Shown here one piece after another: positions 54,843-64,000 of a stretch of DNA of 64,000 nt (within the stretch, counting starts at the first letter, position 1; every line of letters starts with the position of its first letter). Made by a program: the position numbers and the translations under genes. Where the stretch lies: NCBI GenBank assembly GCA_963855995.1, contig OY979728.1, positions 7,675,330 to 7,739,329 on the forward strand, read 5' to 3'. The notes under the pieces were generated by a model. It was not told the DNA's origin. It ran no database searches and saw only the letters and a list, made by a program, of their open reading frames with translations. The stretch is from Muricea muricata (lineage: Eukaryota > Cnidaria > Anthozoa > Malacalcyonacea > Plexauridae).

Positions 54843-56090
54843 ATGAGTTTACTTTTTGGGTATTCTAGTGGTCTTGAAACAATTTACGAGGATTTAGATA
54901 TGGATGGGAATAGGATTATAAACCTACCAAACCCGGTAACAGGTTCAGAACCCGTTACGAAACAGTATGCCGATACACATTACTCTGGTGGTGGTAGTGG
55001 GCGCGGTCCTAAAGAGGACCAAGGTGATCAAGGACCTAAGGGAGGTCAAGGTGATCAAGGACCTAAGGGAGACCAAGGTGATCAAGGATCTAAGGGAGAT
55101 CAAGGTGACCAAGGACCTAAGGGCGACCAAGGTGATCAAGGACCTAAAAAAGATCCAGGTGATCAAGGACCTAAGGGAGATCAAGGTGATCAAGGACCTA
55201 AGGGAGACCAAGGTGATCAAGGACCTAAGGGGGATCAAGGTGATCAAGGACCTAAAGGCGACCCGGGTAGTGGGAGTTCTTCGAAAGGTCCTAAAGGCGA
55301 AAAGGGTGACAAAGGCGATACTGGCCAGCAAGGATCTAAAGGCGACACCGGTCAGCAAGGGCCAAAAGGCGACCAAGGTGACCCAGGGCCGCAGGGTAAT
55401 CCAGGGCGCCAAGGCAATACCGGACCGCAGGGACCAAAAGGTGATAAGGGCGATCAAGGACCAAGAGGTTCTAAAGGTAACAAAGGGGATAAAGGCAACC
55501 CTGGTTCTAAAGGATTATCCAATACGGGGTTTATAAAGCGCGGGGATATTAATATGGATAACAACAAAATTACAAACCTTCCAGATCCTACGTTTGCAAA
55601 CGAACCTGCTACGAAACAATACGCTAATCGTGTATACTTGACCGACGGTGGGTTTACGATGCAGGATAATATTGGAATGAACAATCACGAAATATTAGGT
55701 TTAAACCCAACCCAATCTGACAATACGGCTGCCGTTTCAAAGGGTTATACCGATACGGTGTTCATTAAAAAAAATATGGATATTGATATGAACGGGCACC
55801 GCATTACCGGATTGCCTACTATTCCATTATCGGCTGGGGAACCAATTACAAAAGGGTTTGTAGATCAGTATTATTCGGATAATAAAAATATTTTAACGTT
55901 TAAAGGGAAACCAGGTGCTGTTACAATTCTTCACACAGATACGATTGTTGATACGCCTGCAAACAGACGTGCTACCCAAACGTTAGACTTTTCAAAAGTC
56001 GGCAACAGCTATCAAATTAATTTCGACATACAGTATCATGTTGTGGGGCGACTGCGGTGGGTCTGGATACAATGCGTCAGCGAAATATAA
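54843..56090 (+). CDS. Collagen-like fibre protein with tail-fibre-type repeats, C terminus frameshifted
   Basis: About 415 residues in the open frame. The N-terminal unit 'DMDGNRIINLPNPVTGSEPV' and three later units ('NMDNNKITNLPDP', 'GMNNHEILGLNP', 'DMNGHRITGLPTIP') follow a D.n...I.nLp.p......tK.Y.D pattern shared with phage and viral fibre attachment repeats. Between the first and second units lies a Gly-X-Y collagen region of about 160 residues built from GPKGDQGDQ units, with one imperfect triplet (GPKKDPG). The shape predicted is a trimeric fibre on the particle surface. After 'DIQYHVVG' the frame breaks; coding-like sequence goes on in other frames to about 56,410 with at least one stop. 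The start is fixed by the divergent neighbour. Confidence 0.75.
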   Translation: MSLLFGYSSGLETIYEDLDMDGNRIINLPNPVTGSEPVTKQYADTHYSGGGSGRGPKEDQGDQGPKGGQGDQGPKGDQGDQGSKGDQGDQGPKGDQGDQGPKKDPGDQGPKGDQGDQGPKGDQGDQGPKGDQGDQGPKGDPGSGSSSKGPKGEKGDKGDTGQQGSKGDTGQQGPKGDQGDPGPQGNPGRQGNTGPQGPKGDKGDQGPRGSKGNKGDKGNPGSKGLSNTGFIKRGDINMDNNKITNLPDPTFANEPATKQYANRVYLTDGGFTMQDNIGMNNHEILGLNPTQSDNTAAVSKGYTDTVFIKKNMDIDMNGHRITGLPTIPLSAGEPITKGFVDQYYSDNKNILTFKGKPGAVTILHTDTIVDTPANRRATQTLDFSKVGNSYQINFDIQYHVVGRLRWVWIQCVSEI

Positions 56091-56415
56091 GTATTGGAGT
56101 TGGAGTTTTGAGAATAAGATCGCACAAAACGATGCACAGGGTGGATATTTTCATCGAGGGACAGGGAAAAGGACGCGTATTAAAAAGGATCGTTTTTAAA
56201 TCATGGTACGCGTATTTACAGCCAAGAAATTTCGCTTTCGTTAGATTACGAAGAAGGAAAAACGTACGAGTTTGTAATGTAAGATGTGGTCTCAAGAAGT
56301 TCCGACCACATTCTTGGCAAGTCCATCTATTTCGTGTTCGAACCCGATAATCAAAGAACTATGGAATATTACGGACGAAACGTATTTCAGCTCGAAACGA
56401 TTGTTAAAATTATAA
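56091..56415 (+). pseudogene. Out-of-frame remainder of the fibre C-terminal domain
   Basis: Several short plus-strand frames continue the fibre without introns: a Gly/Ser/Tyr/Trp-rich stretch (from 56,043), then 'ISLSLDYEEGKTYEF', then 'IYFVFEPDNQRTMEYYGRNV', ending at a stop just before the next gene. Two or more frame changes and one stop are needed, so this tail is degenerate. Confidence 0.5.
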
Positions 56416-56419
56416 TAAA

Positions 56420-58556
56420 ATGGAAGACGAAACGATGACAATAGCGTATAAAGAAGAATTGTTACGGTTAGTTGCCGAAAAAAAAATTAAATATTCCGTA
56501 AAATATATTGAAAACGCGACTGACGAGACGTTAAAAAAATTTACGACGAATAAAAACTACAAGAATTAAATGAAGTGAACGAAAAAGTAACGGACGTACT
56601 TATAACGAAATTATCAGAACTTATGGATAATTTGGAGTTTGTAAAAGATAACGTATCGTTAGAAAACGATTTTGCCAAAAACGAATTGTTTACACGGGAC
56701 GTTAAAGTGCATATGGCATAATCACTATTCTTTTTCCAAAAATCCGCCATAACAACACGATTCGAATGCTGTATACCATTCTTCGAACGGATAAATACTT
56801 CCAGAGATATTCGGCTTCAAACACGCCAAAAATTGGGTTTTTGAAATTATGGCCGGGAGAAAAGAGGCTGGGTCGAATTAGCTCTGTGACGTCATACCAG
56901 GAACACGTCTCAATACTGCATATAAAAACAATACAAAAATATTGTCATATGCGAAGCAAAAAATAGCCAAAAATAATTACTTTTGGGGGATATTTGTTTG
57001 TATATGAACTTGTACATTCAATGCGACTGAAAACTCATCATTGTATCTTGGAAACTGAAGGAAACAGCTGAAATTGAGAGAATTGAGTCAAACGCAACGT
57101 TGGCATTAGTTGGGCGTCATGTGTCACATAACGCGTCTGTTTACAAAGGAATTCTTCGCCTTGAAGCTGTAAAAGCACCGGACAAGGTGATATACTGGCA
57201 TGAATACATAGAACACAAGGATATTGAATCGCTAGCTGAGTAGACGCGTGAAAAAGTCGCAAGCACTCGTGTTTTCTTCATTGATGTAGTTAGTGTAAAG
57301 ACCATACTTCTTGTGTTGTTTGCAGTATTTGTACACACATCTTGCCCATATAAATCTAGACGCAAAGCTTTATCAAATTGTCACATTGGATGCTGAATAC
57401 GTGCTATTTTCATGCATGTAATACTTTATTATTATGACTGCGTGCGTGACAGCGTGAGGTATAGAAAGAGATTGAAAAGTATACTGTCGGGCCATATAGG
57501 CTTCTACAACCACCTTATTTGCGAGTATAGTAATAAACCTAAACCTAAAGGTAAAAAATATTGAGAAACGCTACAGTTAGATTAAGCAGCTGCACAATGA
57601 TGCATGTGATACAGGAAAATAAAAAGCTCATCTAAATGCTGACATTTACTCTACTCTCAAAATTTGCTATATAGAGAGAGAGATACAGTGATAAATAATA
57701 TATCCAATGTATAAAACACATAAAGATTCATTGTTGCAAGCATTCGAATTTAATTTACCCATCGCAGACTGCAGACTGCATGCCAGTCAAAAGCTTGTGA
57801 GAAATGAATATTTTAACCAGACAACGTTTACACGATTAGCAGAAGTACTGTATATATCCCAAATATTCGTGGTCATTAACATAAGCACAGTCAACATTGT
57901 TATGATACTTGCCCATTTAACTTTTTCATGCGCCTACTCAGCTAGCGATTTAATATCCTTGTGTTCTGTGTATTCATGCCTGTATATCACCATGTCCAAT
58001 GTGCTTTTACAGCTTCAAAGCGAAGAATTCCCTTTGTAAACAGACGCGTTATGTGACACATGACGCCTAAATATTGCTAACGTTGCATTTGACTCAAATC
58101 TCTCAATTTGAACTATTTCCTTCAGTTTCCAAGGTACAATGATGGGTTTTCAGTCGCCTTGAATGTTCAAGTTCATATACAAACAAATATCCCCCAAAAG
58201 TGATCATTTTTGGCTATTTTTCGCCTCGAACATGACTATATTTTTGTATTGTTTTTATATGCGGTATTGAGACGTGTTCCTGGTATGACGTCACAGAGCT
58301 AATTCGACCCAGCCTCTTTTCTCCCGGCCATGATTTCAAAAGCTCAACTTTGAACCCAAATATCTCTGGAAGTATTTATCTGTTCGAAGAATGGTATATT
58401 TCATTCGAATCGTCTCGTCACGGTGAATTTTTGAAAAAAAAATGGTGATTATGACATATGCACTTTAAAAAAATTATAGTGTACATAACACCGTATATTC
58501 CAATGGTTGGTCTATTGTCTGGTGCAATTACGATCGGTGCACACGTAGCCGATTAG
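56420..58556 (+). pseudogene. Maverick coiled-coil plus C-terminal membrane protein, split by a TTAA element
   Basis: First part 56420-56701 begins MEDETMTIAYKEELLRLV and is helical and charged; a frame change in the A-run at about 56,533 separates it from 'LNEVNEKVTDVLITKLSELM' and beyond. A TIR element occupies 56706-58464. The last part (58465-58556) gives a hydrophobic segment ('PYIPMVGLLSGAITIG') and a TAG stop. If the element and one TTAA are left out, the frame continues across the site. A tail-anchored membrane protein is suggested; function unknown. Confidence 0.6.
56706..58464. mobile_element. TTAA-target TIR element inserted in a Maverick gene
   Basis: Ends AGTGCATATGGCATAATCAC and, at the right, the complement of AGTGCATATGTCATAATCAC, flanked by TTAA at 56702-56705 and 58465-58468. 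Arms of about 600-700 bp are diverged (roughly 56,706-57,270 and 57,940-58,464). The middle is A+T-rich, with no transposase recognised. Non-autonomous Kolobok/piggyBac-type element by target site. Confidence 0.82.
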
Positions 58557-58592
58557 AAATTTAATTCAGAAGATCCTAAAGACGGAATGTAA

Positions 58593-58619
58593 ATTTTGTA
58601 ACCTTTAAGGTTACAAAAT
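58593..58619. terminator. Hairpin between convergent Maverick genes (right)
   Basis: ATTTTGTAACC / GGTTACAAAAT, 11-bp perfect stem with loop TTTAA. It lies between the plus-strand stop at 58556 and the minus-strand stop at 58624. Second hairpin in the block in the same context. Confidence 0.6.
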
Positions 58620-58623
58620 AATT

Positions 58624-58752
58624 TTACATATGTTTTAGGATAAGGGTTAAGATGACGATGGCTGTGACCGGGTAAATGAGTACAACCAATGCAAATGCAA
58701 ACGTTAAACAAAACGTTACGAGAATTAATATTCTTTCACGGTGTGTTGACAT
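58624..58752 (-). CDS. Small single-span membrane protein
   Basis: 42 residues, MSTHRERILILVTFCLTFAF then a hydrophobic run to 'LILKHM'. One long or two short transmembrane segments. The first 28 bp overlap the end of the upstream minus-strand gene, a compact viral-style arrangement. Unrecognised; similar small hydrophobic proteins are common in Mavericks and their viral relatives. Confidence 0.5.
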   Translation of the reverse strand: MSTHRERILILVTFCLTFAFALVVLIYPVTAIVILTLILKHM

Positions 58753-59012
58753 GGTAAAATAACTTTATGTGTATACGGTCGTGTTGTTAGTATTTCTAAT
58801 CGTGCATAATCGTTATTTTTTAACGTGTCGATTATTCTTTGTTCTTCTTCTTTTTCAATACCTAGGTAATTGTTGAAAATATATTTTGTATCATCCCTAC
58901 ATGCATTATAGAACGTAACGAGTTTTGAAATGTTTATTCTGTACGGTTTTGCAATAGATGTTAATTGTTGTGTATTAAAGATTAAAGCTGTTCTGTGGTC
59001 AAGGCTCGTAAT
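58725..59012 (-). pseudogene. Maverick gene of unknown function, 3' part
   Basis: Minus-strand coding-like stretch from about 59,012 ('SLDHRTALIFNTQQLTSIA') through 'GIEKEEEQRIIDTLKNNDYA' to the stop at 58725. The ORF upstream of 59,012 enters unrelated sequence. A similar helical stretch ending in SLDH occurs at 60,090-60,010 (minus), which suggests a single gene interrupted by about 1 kb. Confidence 0.45.
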
Positions 59013-60009
59013 GATGCGCGAGAACATAAGAAATACACACACGCAAGTTTTGTGGGAGAAGGGGTTTCGGGGTGAAACACACCAGGTCTTGGTTACAAAA
59101 TATGGTCAAAAACCTCATCCCGAAGACTCATGTTACATCATACTAGATTGTTCATTAGATTGTTATATATCAAAGGAGATAGCTAGCAACTGTACACACA
59201 GTTCCTTCCGTTAAGCGCACAAGCGACAGAACGTTAAATATGCGCACACGCGCATACCAAGGAGATAGCTATACTCTCAATACCTATCAGACCAACTTTA
59301 TACACAGTTGGACAGTTCTTCAGATTCAACTAATCTATCATTACAATAAATAAGCGTGAGTCTATCGGCTTGAACGTGACAATCAGGAGCGTTTCATCCC
59401 CGAACCCAAACTTGTATAATTCTTTGAAATATTACATTGTAACATATGTATACATTCAAGTTATAGCTAGTGACGCGTTAATCGCGTACGTCCATTCCGA
59501 CCCTGTAGATGACGCCAAGGTCGTCTATAAACCATGAAGTCCTGTAGAAGTGATGTACGACCCAATGGAGTAGATAGAGAGCTAGAGTGATTTGTGCTAA
59601 GGTTATGAGCCAGTGTTGATAGTTCGTACGTTACCCTTTGGTGATTGAACATCTATTATGTGTAGTTGTCGTCTTTCAAGCCAGATATACACCATGGTTT
59701 GTGAAACTCATTTAGGATATGTGCATGGGGTGGGTGGGCGGGAAAACGATTTTTGTTGAAACTTTTAGCCGCGTACCGGCTTGAGCGAGCCCAAATACAA
59801 TACAATGAAATTCAGTGCGCGTTTCGCTTTGTATTCAGTTAATTAAGTTGGCTTGCGATTGGTTATTGTTTCGCGCTTGACAAAGTCACAGTTTTCATTG
59901 GCTAGAAGAGAATCATTTGTTATTCACGTGCACTAGTCATTTGCATGCGCTAAATCATGCACCTTGGAACGAGTCTGGCGTATATCTGACATGATGTCTA
60001 ATATGATGA
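59013..60009. other. Possible insertion between two parts of a Maverick gene
   Basis: About 1 kb of non-coding DNA with composition unlike the neighbours. ATGATG lies at both edges (59011-59016 and 60003-60008), a possible short target duplication. No terminal inverted repeats were found, so the element type is unknown. Confidence 0.35.
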
Positions 60010-60066
60010 TCGAGACTGTTGGTATTTTTTGCCAAATTTGTAATGTCCTGAAGAATTTTTTCAACT

Positions 60067-61246
60067 TCATCGTGAGCACACGGTAGTTGTTGTTTCTTTT
60101 TCTATTTCCAATAGAACCCCTGCTTACGTTCCAACAAGTCTTCGACCGCTTCCACTAACGGTATCGTTGTCGAAGGTTCTGAAATCAATAACGTATGCAA
60201 ACTTATTCGTATAATATTTTTGTCTTGATACGCAGTTTGTTCCTAAATATTTTTCACATTCGGTATTGTTGAAAACCTTACTGCTTCCCGGTACATGTCT
60301 CGTTTAGCAAGACCGTTGCTGTAAATGTCGTTAGGATTTCCTTCCACGGTTACGTCGACGCGTGTTAAGTTGGGGAAAACAAACTCTTCACTATCTCCAG
60401 CATCTTTTTTGTAAATAACAATACGACCTCTTTCTTACTTTTTCTTGGAATGTTAATATCAACGACTTCCCTTGTACTGTCTTTACTCCACGGTAAGGTT
60501 TTTAAAAGCGTCGTATAATCATAGCCTAAAGACCGTCCGAGGGCAAATTCACCTTTTACATCGCTGTCAAGCTGTTCGCTTTCGATAATTTCGTATTCCA
60601 ATTGCATGTCGACTAATTTGTAATTGCCGGTAGCTTCGTTCGTTTGCGCTTTCATAATTTTATCTGATTTGGGTAATGTGATTTGGCAGACGAAATCACA
60701 CATTCCGTAATGTGCGAAAGGACCGTGGTCACATAAAATTTTTCCAAGCGGAATTTTCATACGATCACACATATCGGCAATTGTTTTGTCTAAAACTTCG
60801 TCGGTTTTTGCAGATTTATCTCCACTATCATCTCCTGATATAAGTTTTCGAACATTTTCGTTAGCAATACCATAACTTTGACGGTTTTCACGGTCGTCGT
60901 CGGACCGCCACAAATCTTTGTAGACTTTCAACATACTTTCACCTGTATTTTTGTAGACTTCTACTCCTTGTACTTTAATACTGAGTCGGTCGACAAGCAG
61001 TCTTCCAAGGTTGTTTAAAAACCAACTATTTCTATTGCTGTTAGTAAATTTAAACGATATGGCCATCGTGTCCGGAATAATACATTGGTTTGGATTTAAT
61101 GCTGAAATACTGACGTAGTAAATGTCTTCGGGTGTTGCTTGTGTTTTTAAAAGCGACGATACGATGAAATGTCTTTTTTCCCTTATTTCTTTTGCAAGAA
61201 CCGATGTTTTTTTGTAACCTGCTGTTAATTCTTTACTTCTGTTCAT
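60067..61246 (-). pseudogene. Capsid-like (hexon/major capsid type) protein, frameshifted
   Basis: First frame 61246-60365 (293 residues) includes 'NSWFLNNLGRLLVDRLSIKV', 'YKDLWRSDDDRENR' and 'VDINIPRKSKKEVV'. After a one-base frame change near 60,435 it continues with 'DSEEFVFPNLTRVDVTVEG' and, after another break, 'YAYVIDFRTF' and 'GRRLVGT', a TAA, 'AGVLLEIEK'. The order and motifs fit the long β-rich capsid-type protein found beside Maverick integrases in cnidarian genomes; the exact capsid class needs a profile or structure search. Its start is 2 bp after the stop of the upstream gene. At least two frame changes and one stop inactivate it. Confidence 0.6.
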
Positions 61247-61248
61247 AC

Positions 61249-62430
61249 TTATTTAGTATTTTTTTTCTTTTTTTCGTACAACATATACGCCAAACCAACG
61301 GCTAGCAACCATAAATTTTTTGATAAAAATCCAACAGCATTTGCACTTAACGTTAATAGTTTTGCAGCTAAATTTAAAAGACCACCAATAACAGGTGCTG
61401 CTTTTTCCCCTAATTTTGCAGGCGCTTTACTTGTTACTTGTGCACCTTTTTTTATAACGGTTCGTGCACCCATGACGATAGTTGTTATAATACCCGCAAC
61501 TGATATAGCAACCACAGAAATGCCGCCAAGGTTTTTTTAGTCCATTGTTTAAACCGTTCAAAACGCGTAAGGTCGTTGTTTTGCGCTTCTTCTTCTACCA
61601 TAGATTGGACAATTTCGCTTTCGGGTCGTTCGTTTCGTCGTAGTCGTATTTCGTCTGCTTTTAAAACACAAACGTCTGCCATTTCTTCGTATAATTTTTT
61701 TTAAACCTTTTGGTTCGTTTTTTGCAAGGTCACAAAAATAATTTTCTTGTGTTTTTAATCCACCGTCATCAAGGTTATGATCGGCCGTTTTTGTAATGCC
61801 ACGGAATTCTTTTTTTTTTTTATCAATCGTAACGCTATTTGCTTCTATTTCAGCAACCTTGTCGTGAATGAAACTTTCTAAATTTTCAATACTATTTCGT
61901 AAAACAGAATGTGTAAGGTCCGCATCGGCAGGTATATCACCTAACGTTTCTTCTACAAGAGCTGCAGGTGTTTTTTGATGCTCCAGTTTAGCATTTTTAA
62001 CGAGTTTTTTAAATTTGTTTACTTTTGATAATTTTTTCACATCTTCCGTATATTCTAATTTTTTACCTTTTTGAACGATAATCCTAACACCGTCGAGTTC
62101 TGCACCGTTAATCTTCCCTTTCCTATTGACTGTTACTTTTAATTTTTCAAAGAGCGTTTTTGCAAATGGTCCATCACCCTTGTTAATATTGATATGCATC
62201 TCTCTCAGAAGATTTTTCTTGTCTTCCGTATAACTTCTTTTAATAGCACCGAGCTTTTTTCCTAATTCACGGTCGGCATTTTTTTCTTCGTCAAGTCCCT
62301 CCCGTACTGGATTAAACCCCCCGATAATTACAACACTTTCGTCCCGCCAGTCGGTATTTGTTTCCTCTTCTCCGGTCTCCTCTTCCTCTACGGGTCGGTT
62401 GCCAAGATTATCTAATTCAATGTCGTCCAT
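61249..62430 (-). pseudogene. Maverick structural-type protein with C-terminal membrane segments, two frameshifts
   Basis: Starts MDDIELDNLG with an acidic N terminus, then mixed α/β sequence ('KGDGPFAKTLFEKLKVTVNR', 'GVRIIVQKGKKLEYTEDVKK') and a helical region ('SIENLESFIHDKVAEIEAN'). The frame changes at an A-run (about 61,690) into 'MADVCVLKADEIRLRRNERP' and again at about 61,535 into the hydrophobic 'ISVVAISVAGIITTIV' and 'SKNLWLLAVGLAYMLYEK'. Read together it is a protein of about 390 residues with two membrane-spanning segments and a Lys-rich end. Both breaks lie in homopolymers. Role unknown; its place next to the capsid-like gene suggests a minor virion protein. Confidence 0.55.
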
Positions 62431-62447
62431 TTTATTTTTGAAAATAA
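62431..62447. promoter_or_regulatory. Divergent 17-bp start-to-start spacer
   Basis: TTTATTTTTGAAAATAA between opposite ATGs contains the perfect palindrome TTATTTT-TG-AAAATAA. It is similar in size, position and composition to 54827-54842, suggesting a common late-type promoter or initiator for the element (inference). Confidence 0.5.
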
Positions 62448-63116
62448 ATGGACAAACTTATGTTATCGTTAGATACAGGGAAAAGCGACATTTTTCTTCG
62501 GAAATGTATTACGACCCAGTATGGCGAAAAATTATACGTTAAGAATATTAGCGTGCTATGGAAATTTAAAAACGTTTTAACAAACGTAAATAATCTTATT
62601 AAATTTATAACGGTCCCGGACCATCCTGCAACGGGAGTTGCATTCGAATAATGGTATTGGACGTTTAACATGATCGCTGAACATTTAGCTGAATCGAATA
62701 TTACGTTGGAAAGTCATATGCATGATAACAGGTGCAGCATTCTTTCGCCAAAAAAATTAAACTTATATCATTTTGGTCCTTCGTTAGGATTCCCAGAAAA
62801 TACAATCATTCCAAAAAATACAAAAACGAAATCGTCTTCGGTTGTTGATATTAATCGTGGTTTACAGTACATTACGATCGGATGTAATTGTGTAAATACC
62901 GATAGGAATTTCGATACGGACGGAAACCCAAGTCGAGTATTTGCACGAATTCCAGTTACAACAGAACAAAGTTTAAACGAATCCATGACGACATACGATT
63001 ATATCCATACGTCTGTATCGGTATTAAGCGGTGATAGCATGTTTGAATTTGATGTTAATACAAATATCGGCTACAACGTTGGATTAACCGTCATGTTTGA
63101 ATTGTACATCGAATAA
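62448..63116 (+). pseudogene. Candidate minor capsid (penton-like) protein, one in-frame stop
   Basis: Single reading frame of about 222 codons with one TAA at 62649-62651. Before it: MDKLMLSLDTGKSDIFLRKC. After it: 'AEHLAESNITLESHMHDNRC', 'LGFPENTIIPKN', 'RVFARIPVTTEQSLN', ending 'GLTVMFELYIE'. β-rich, no membrane segment; length and position suit a single-jelly-roll minor capsid protein, but I saw no diagnostic motif. The stop codon looks like a point mutation because coding character is unchanged across it. Confidence 0.5.
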
Positions 63117-63120
63117 AAAA

Positions 63121-64000
63121 ATGATCAACGAACAGGAATTACAAGATATATATTATAATCCCTCTGAAGGTTATCAATCTGCAGAAAAATTATACCAAAA
63201 AGCAAAAGCAGATGGAGTAAAAGTTAGTAGACGGCTCGTAAAAGAATGGTTAGAAACGCAAGACATGTATACGAGATAGAAACCTCTCGTTAAAAAACAT
63301 AAATTCCAAAAAACCTTTGTAAAATGTCTTGCAGATCAAGTCCAACTAGATTTGGTAGATATGGGGAAATACGCGAGTAAAAACAAAGGTTACCGACCAA
63401 TATTAGCAGCTGTGGAGATCCTTAGCCGGTATGCCTTTACGACACCTGTTTACCGAAAGGATAAAAAAAATATGACCAAGGCCGTCAACCTACTACTAGA
63501 TAACTTTAAAACAAGGTTTGGTACATATCCTAATGTCGCTCAGTTTGACGAAGGAAAAGAATTTTACAATGTCGGTGTTAGTGATCTTCTGAAAAGTCAC
63601 ACCATTAATTATTTTTCAACAAAGTCTGACAAAAAGACCGCTATCGTAGAAAGGTTTAATTGGACTTTAAAAACAATGATGTGGAAATATTTTTACAGCA
63701 AAGGAACTTACAACTGGATCGACGTTTTAGACGAACTCACCAAAAATTATAATAATACCAAACACAGCAGCATTCTTATGAAACCAAAAGACGTGAACAA
63801 AACTAACGAAAATATAGTGTGGGTTATACGTTATACGGACATGTTATGGGTGAGTTACCGTTACCTAAATTCAGAATTGGGGATACTGTTAGGGTTAGTA
63901 AATACAAAAGTATTTTTACAAAAGGGTACGAGGAAAATTTTACAGAAGAAATTTTTAAAATATCAAAAGTATTTCGGGGAGGTCCTAATATGTACGAAAT
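63121..64000 (+). pseudogene. Maverick retroviral-type integrase (partial at window edge)
   Basis: N-terminal part MINEQELQDIYYNPSEGYQS (63121-63279) ends at a TAG and continues in frame: 'VKCLADQVQLDLVDMGKYAS' (first Asp), 'ILAAVEILSRYAF', 'VAQFDEGKEFYN' (second Asp) and 'AIVERFNWTLKTMMW' (Glu, 34 residues on). After a frame change at about 63,830 the C-terminal small domain reads 'PKFRIGDTVRVSKYKSIFTK', then 'EENFTEEIFKISKVFRG', as in Maverick/retroviral integrases. It would join element ends to host DNA. One stop and one frameshift make this copy inactive. It starts 4 bp after the preceding stop. Confidence 0.88.

Larger units (their letters stand above)
54160..64000. mobile_element. Maverick/Polinton-type virus-like element, left part, inactive
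   Basis: A dense block of short, non-spliced, frequently abutting genes unlike the rest of the window: fibre, coiled-coil/TM protein, small membrane protein, capsid-like protein, a membrane-anchored structural protein, a second capsid-like candidate and a retroviral-type integrase running off the right edge. Gene order and integrase type fit Maverick/Polinton elements and their viral relatives. DNA polymerase B, packaging ATPase and protease are not in the window; they may lie to the right or be lost. Most genes have stops or frameshifts. The left terminal repeat was not located, so the left limit is approximate. Confidence 0.78.

Noticed and set aside
54945..55457. 170-residue minus-strand frame and 189-residue plus frame across the collagen region
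   Set aside because: Both are out-of-frame shadows of the Gly-X-Y repeats.
54160..64000. Bacterial or phage contamination, suggested by fibre-type repeats and SHOCT-like modules elsewhere
   Set aside because: The block has a Maverick integrase, is invaded by a eukaryotic-type TTAA element and lies beside spliced host exons; the SHOCT-like gene has introns.

Overview
The window is eukaryotic and animal, most likely cnidarian (coral or sea-anemone grade). The arguments are: (1) spliced genes with GT-AG introns; (2) fibrinogen-like exons and a C-terminal exon resembling proteins I know from anthozoan skeletal-matrix and secreted protein families; (3) Penelope-like elements with hammerhead ribozymes, BEL/Pao and CR1/L2-type retroelements and a Maverick/Polinton-type element together; (4) TTAGGG-type telomere-like tracts. 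Species cannot be fixed from sequence alone. Nearly everything is accessory DNA; the only host-gene candidates are exons on the minus strand between 43 and 53 kb, and these are damaged.

Layout. 1-11,475: satellite array of about 321-bp units with higher-order structure; a 5'-truncated LINE tail occurs twice, exactly 4,300 bp apart. 11.5-14.7 kb: two foldback elements, a decayed Tc1/mariner-like transposase and a stray copy of a fibrinogen-gene exon. 14.9-17.85 kb: truncated BEL/Pao element. 18-33.2 kb: nested inverted structure. Its core is a head-to-head pair of about 3-kb arms, each with a spliced DD34E transposase gene and a convergent four-exon accessory gene. Next to it are two inverted Penelope-like copies, one split by an apparently intact two-ORF LINE. 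33.3-37.85 kb: remnants of three further Penelope-like elements, with hammerhead ribozymes. 38-41.25 kb: a hAT-like MITE and a TTAA element carrying a P2X7-C-terminal ('ballast') zinc domain. 41.6-53.4 kb: host-gene exons, a minisatellite and nested MULE-like/TA-target elements. 54.3-64 kb: left part of a virus-like Maverick/Polinton element with fibre, capsid-like and integrase genes, broken by stops, frameshifts and a TTAA element.

How the parts work together. The Penelope-like genes (reverse transcriptase plus GIY-YIG nuclease) are followed by small hammerhead ribozymes that would cut their own transcripts. The palindromic DNA transposon pairs a transposase with an accessory protein. The Maverick block has the layout of a DNA virus: tightly packed genes, divergent pairs sharing 16-17-bp A+T palindromes and hairpins between convergent genes. 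Many elements sit inside others, which gives relative ages: LINE after Penelope, TTAA element after Maverick, hAT MITE after the fibrinogen gene, and satellite amplification after LINE insertion.
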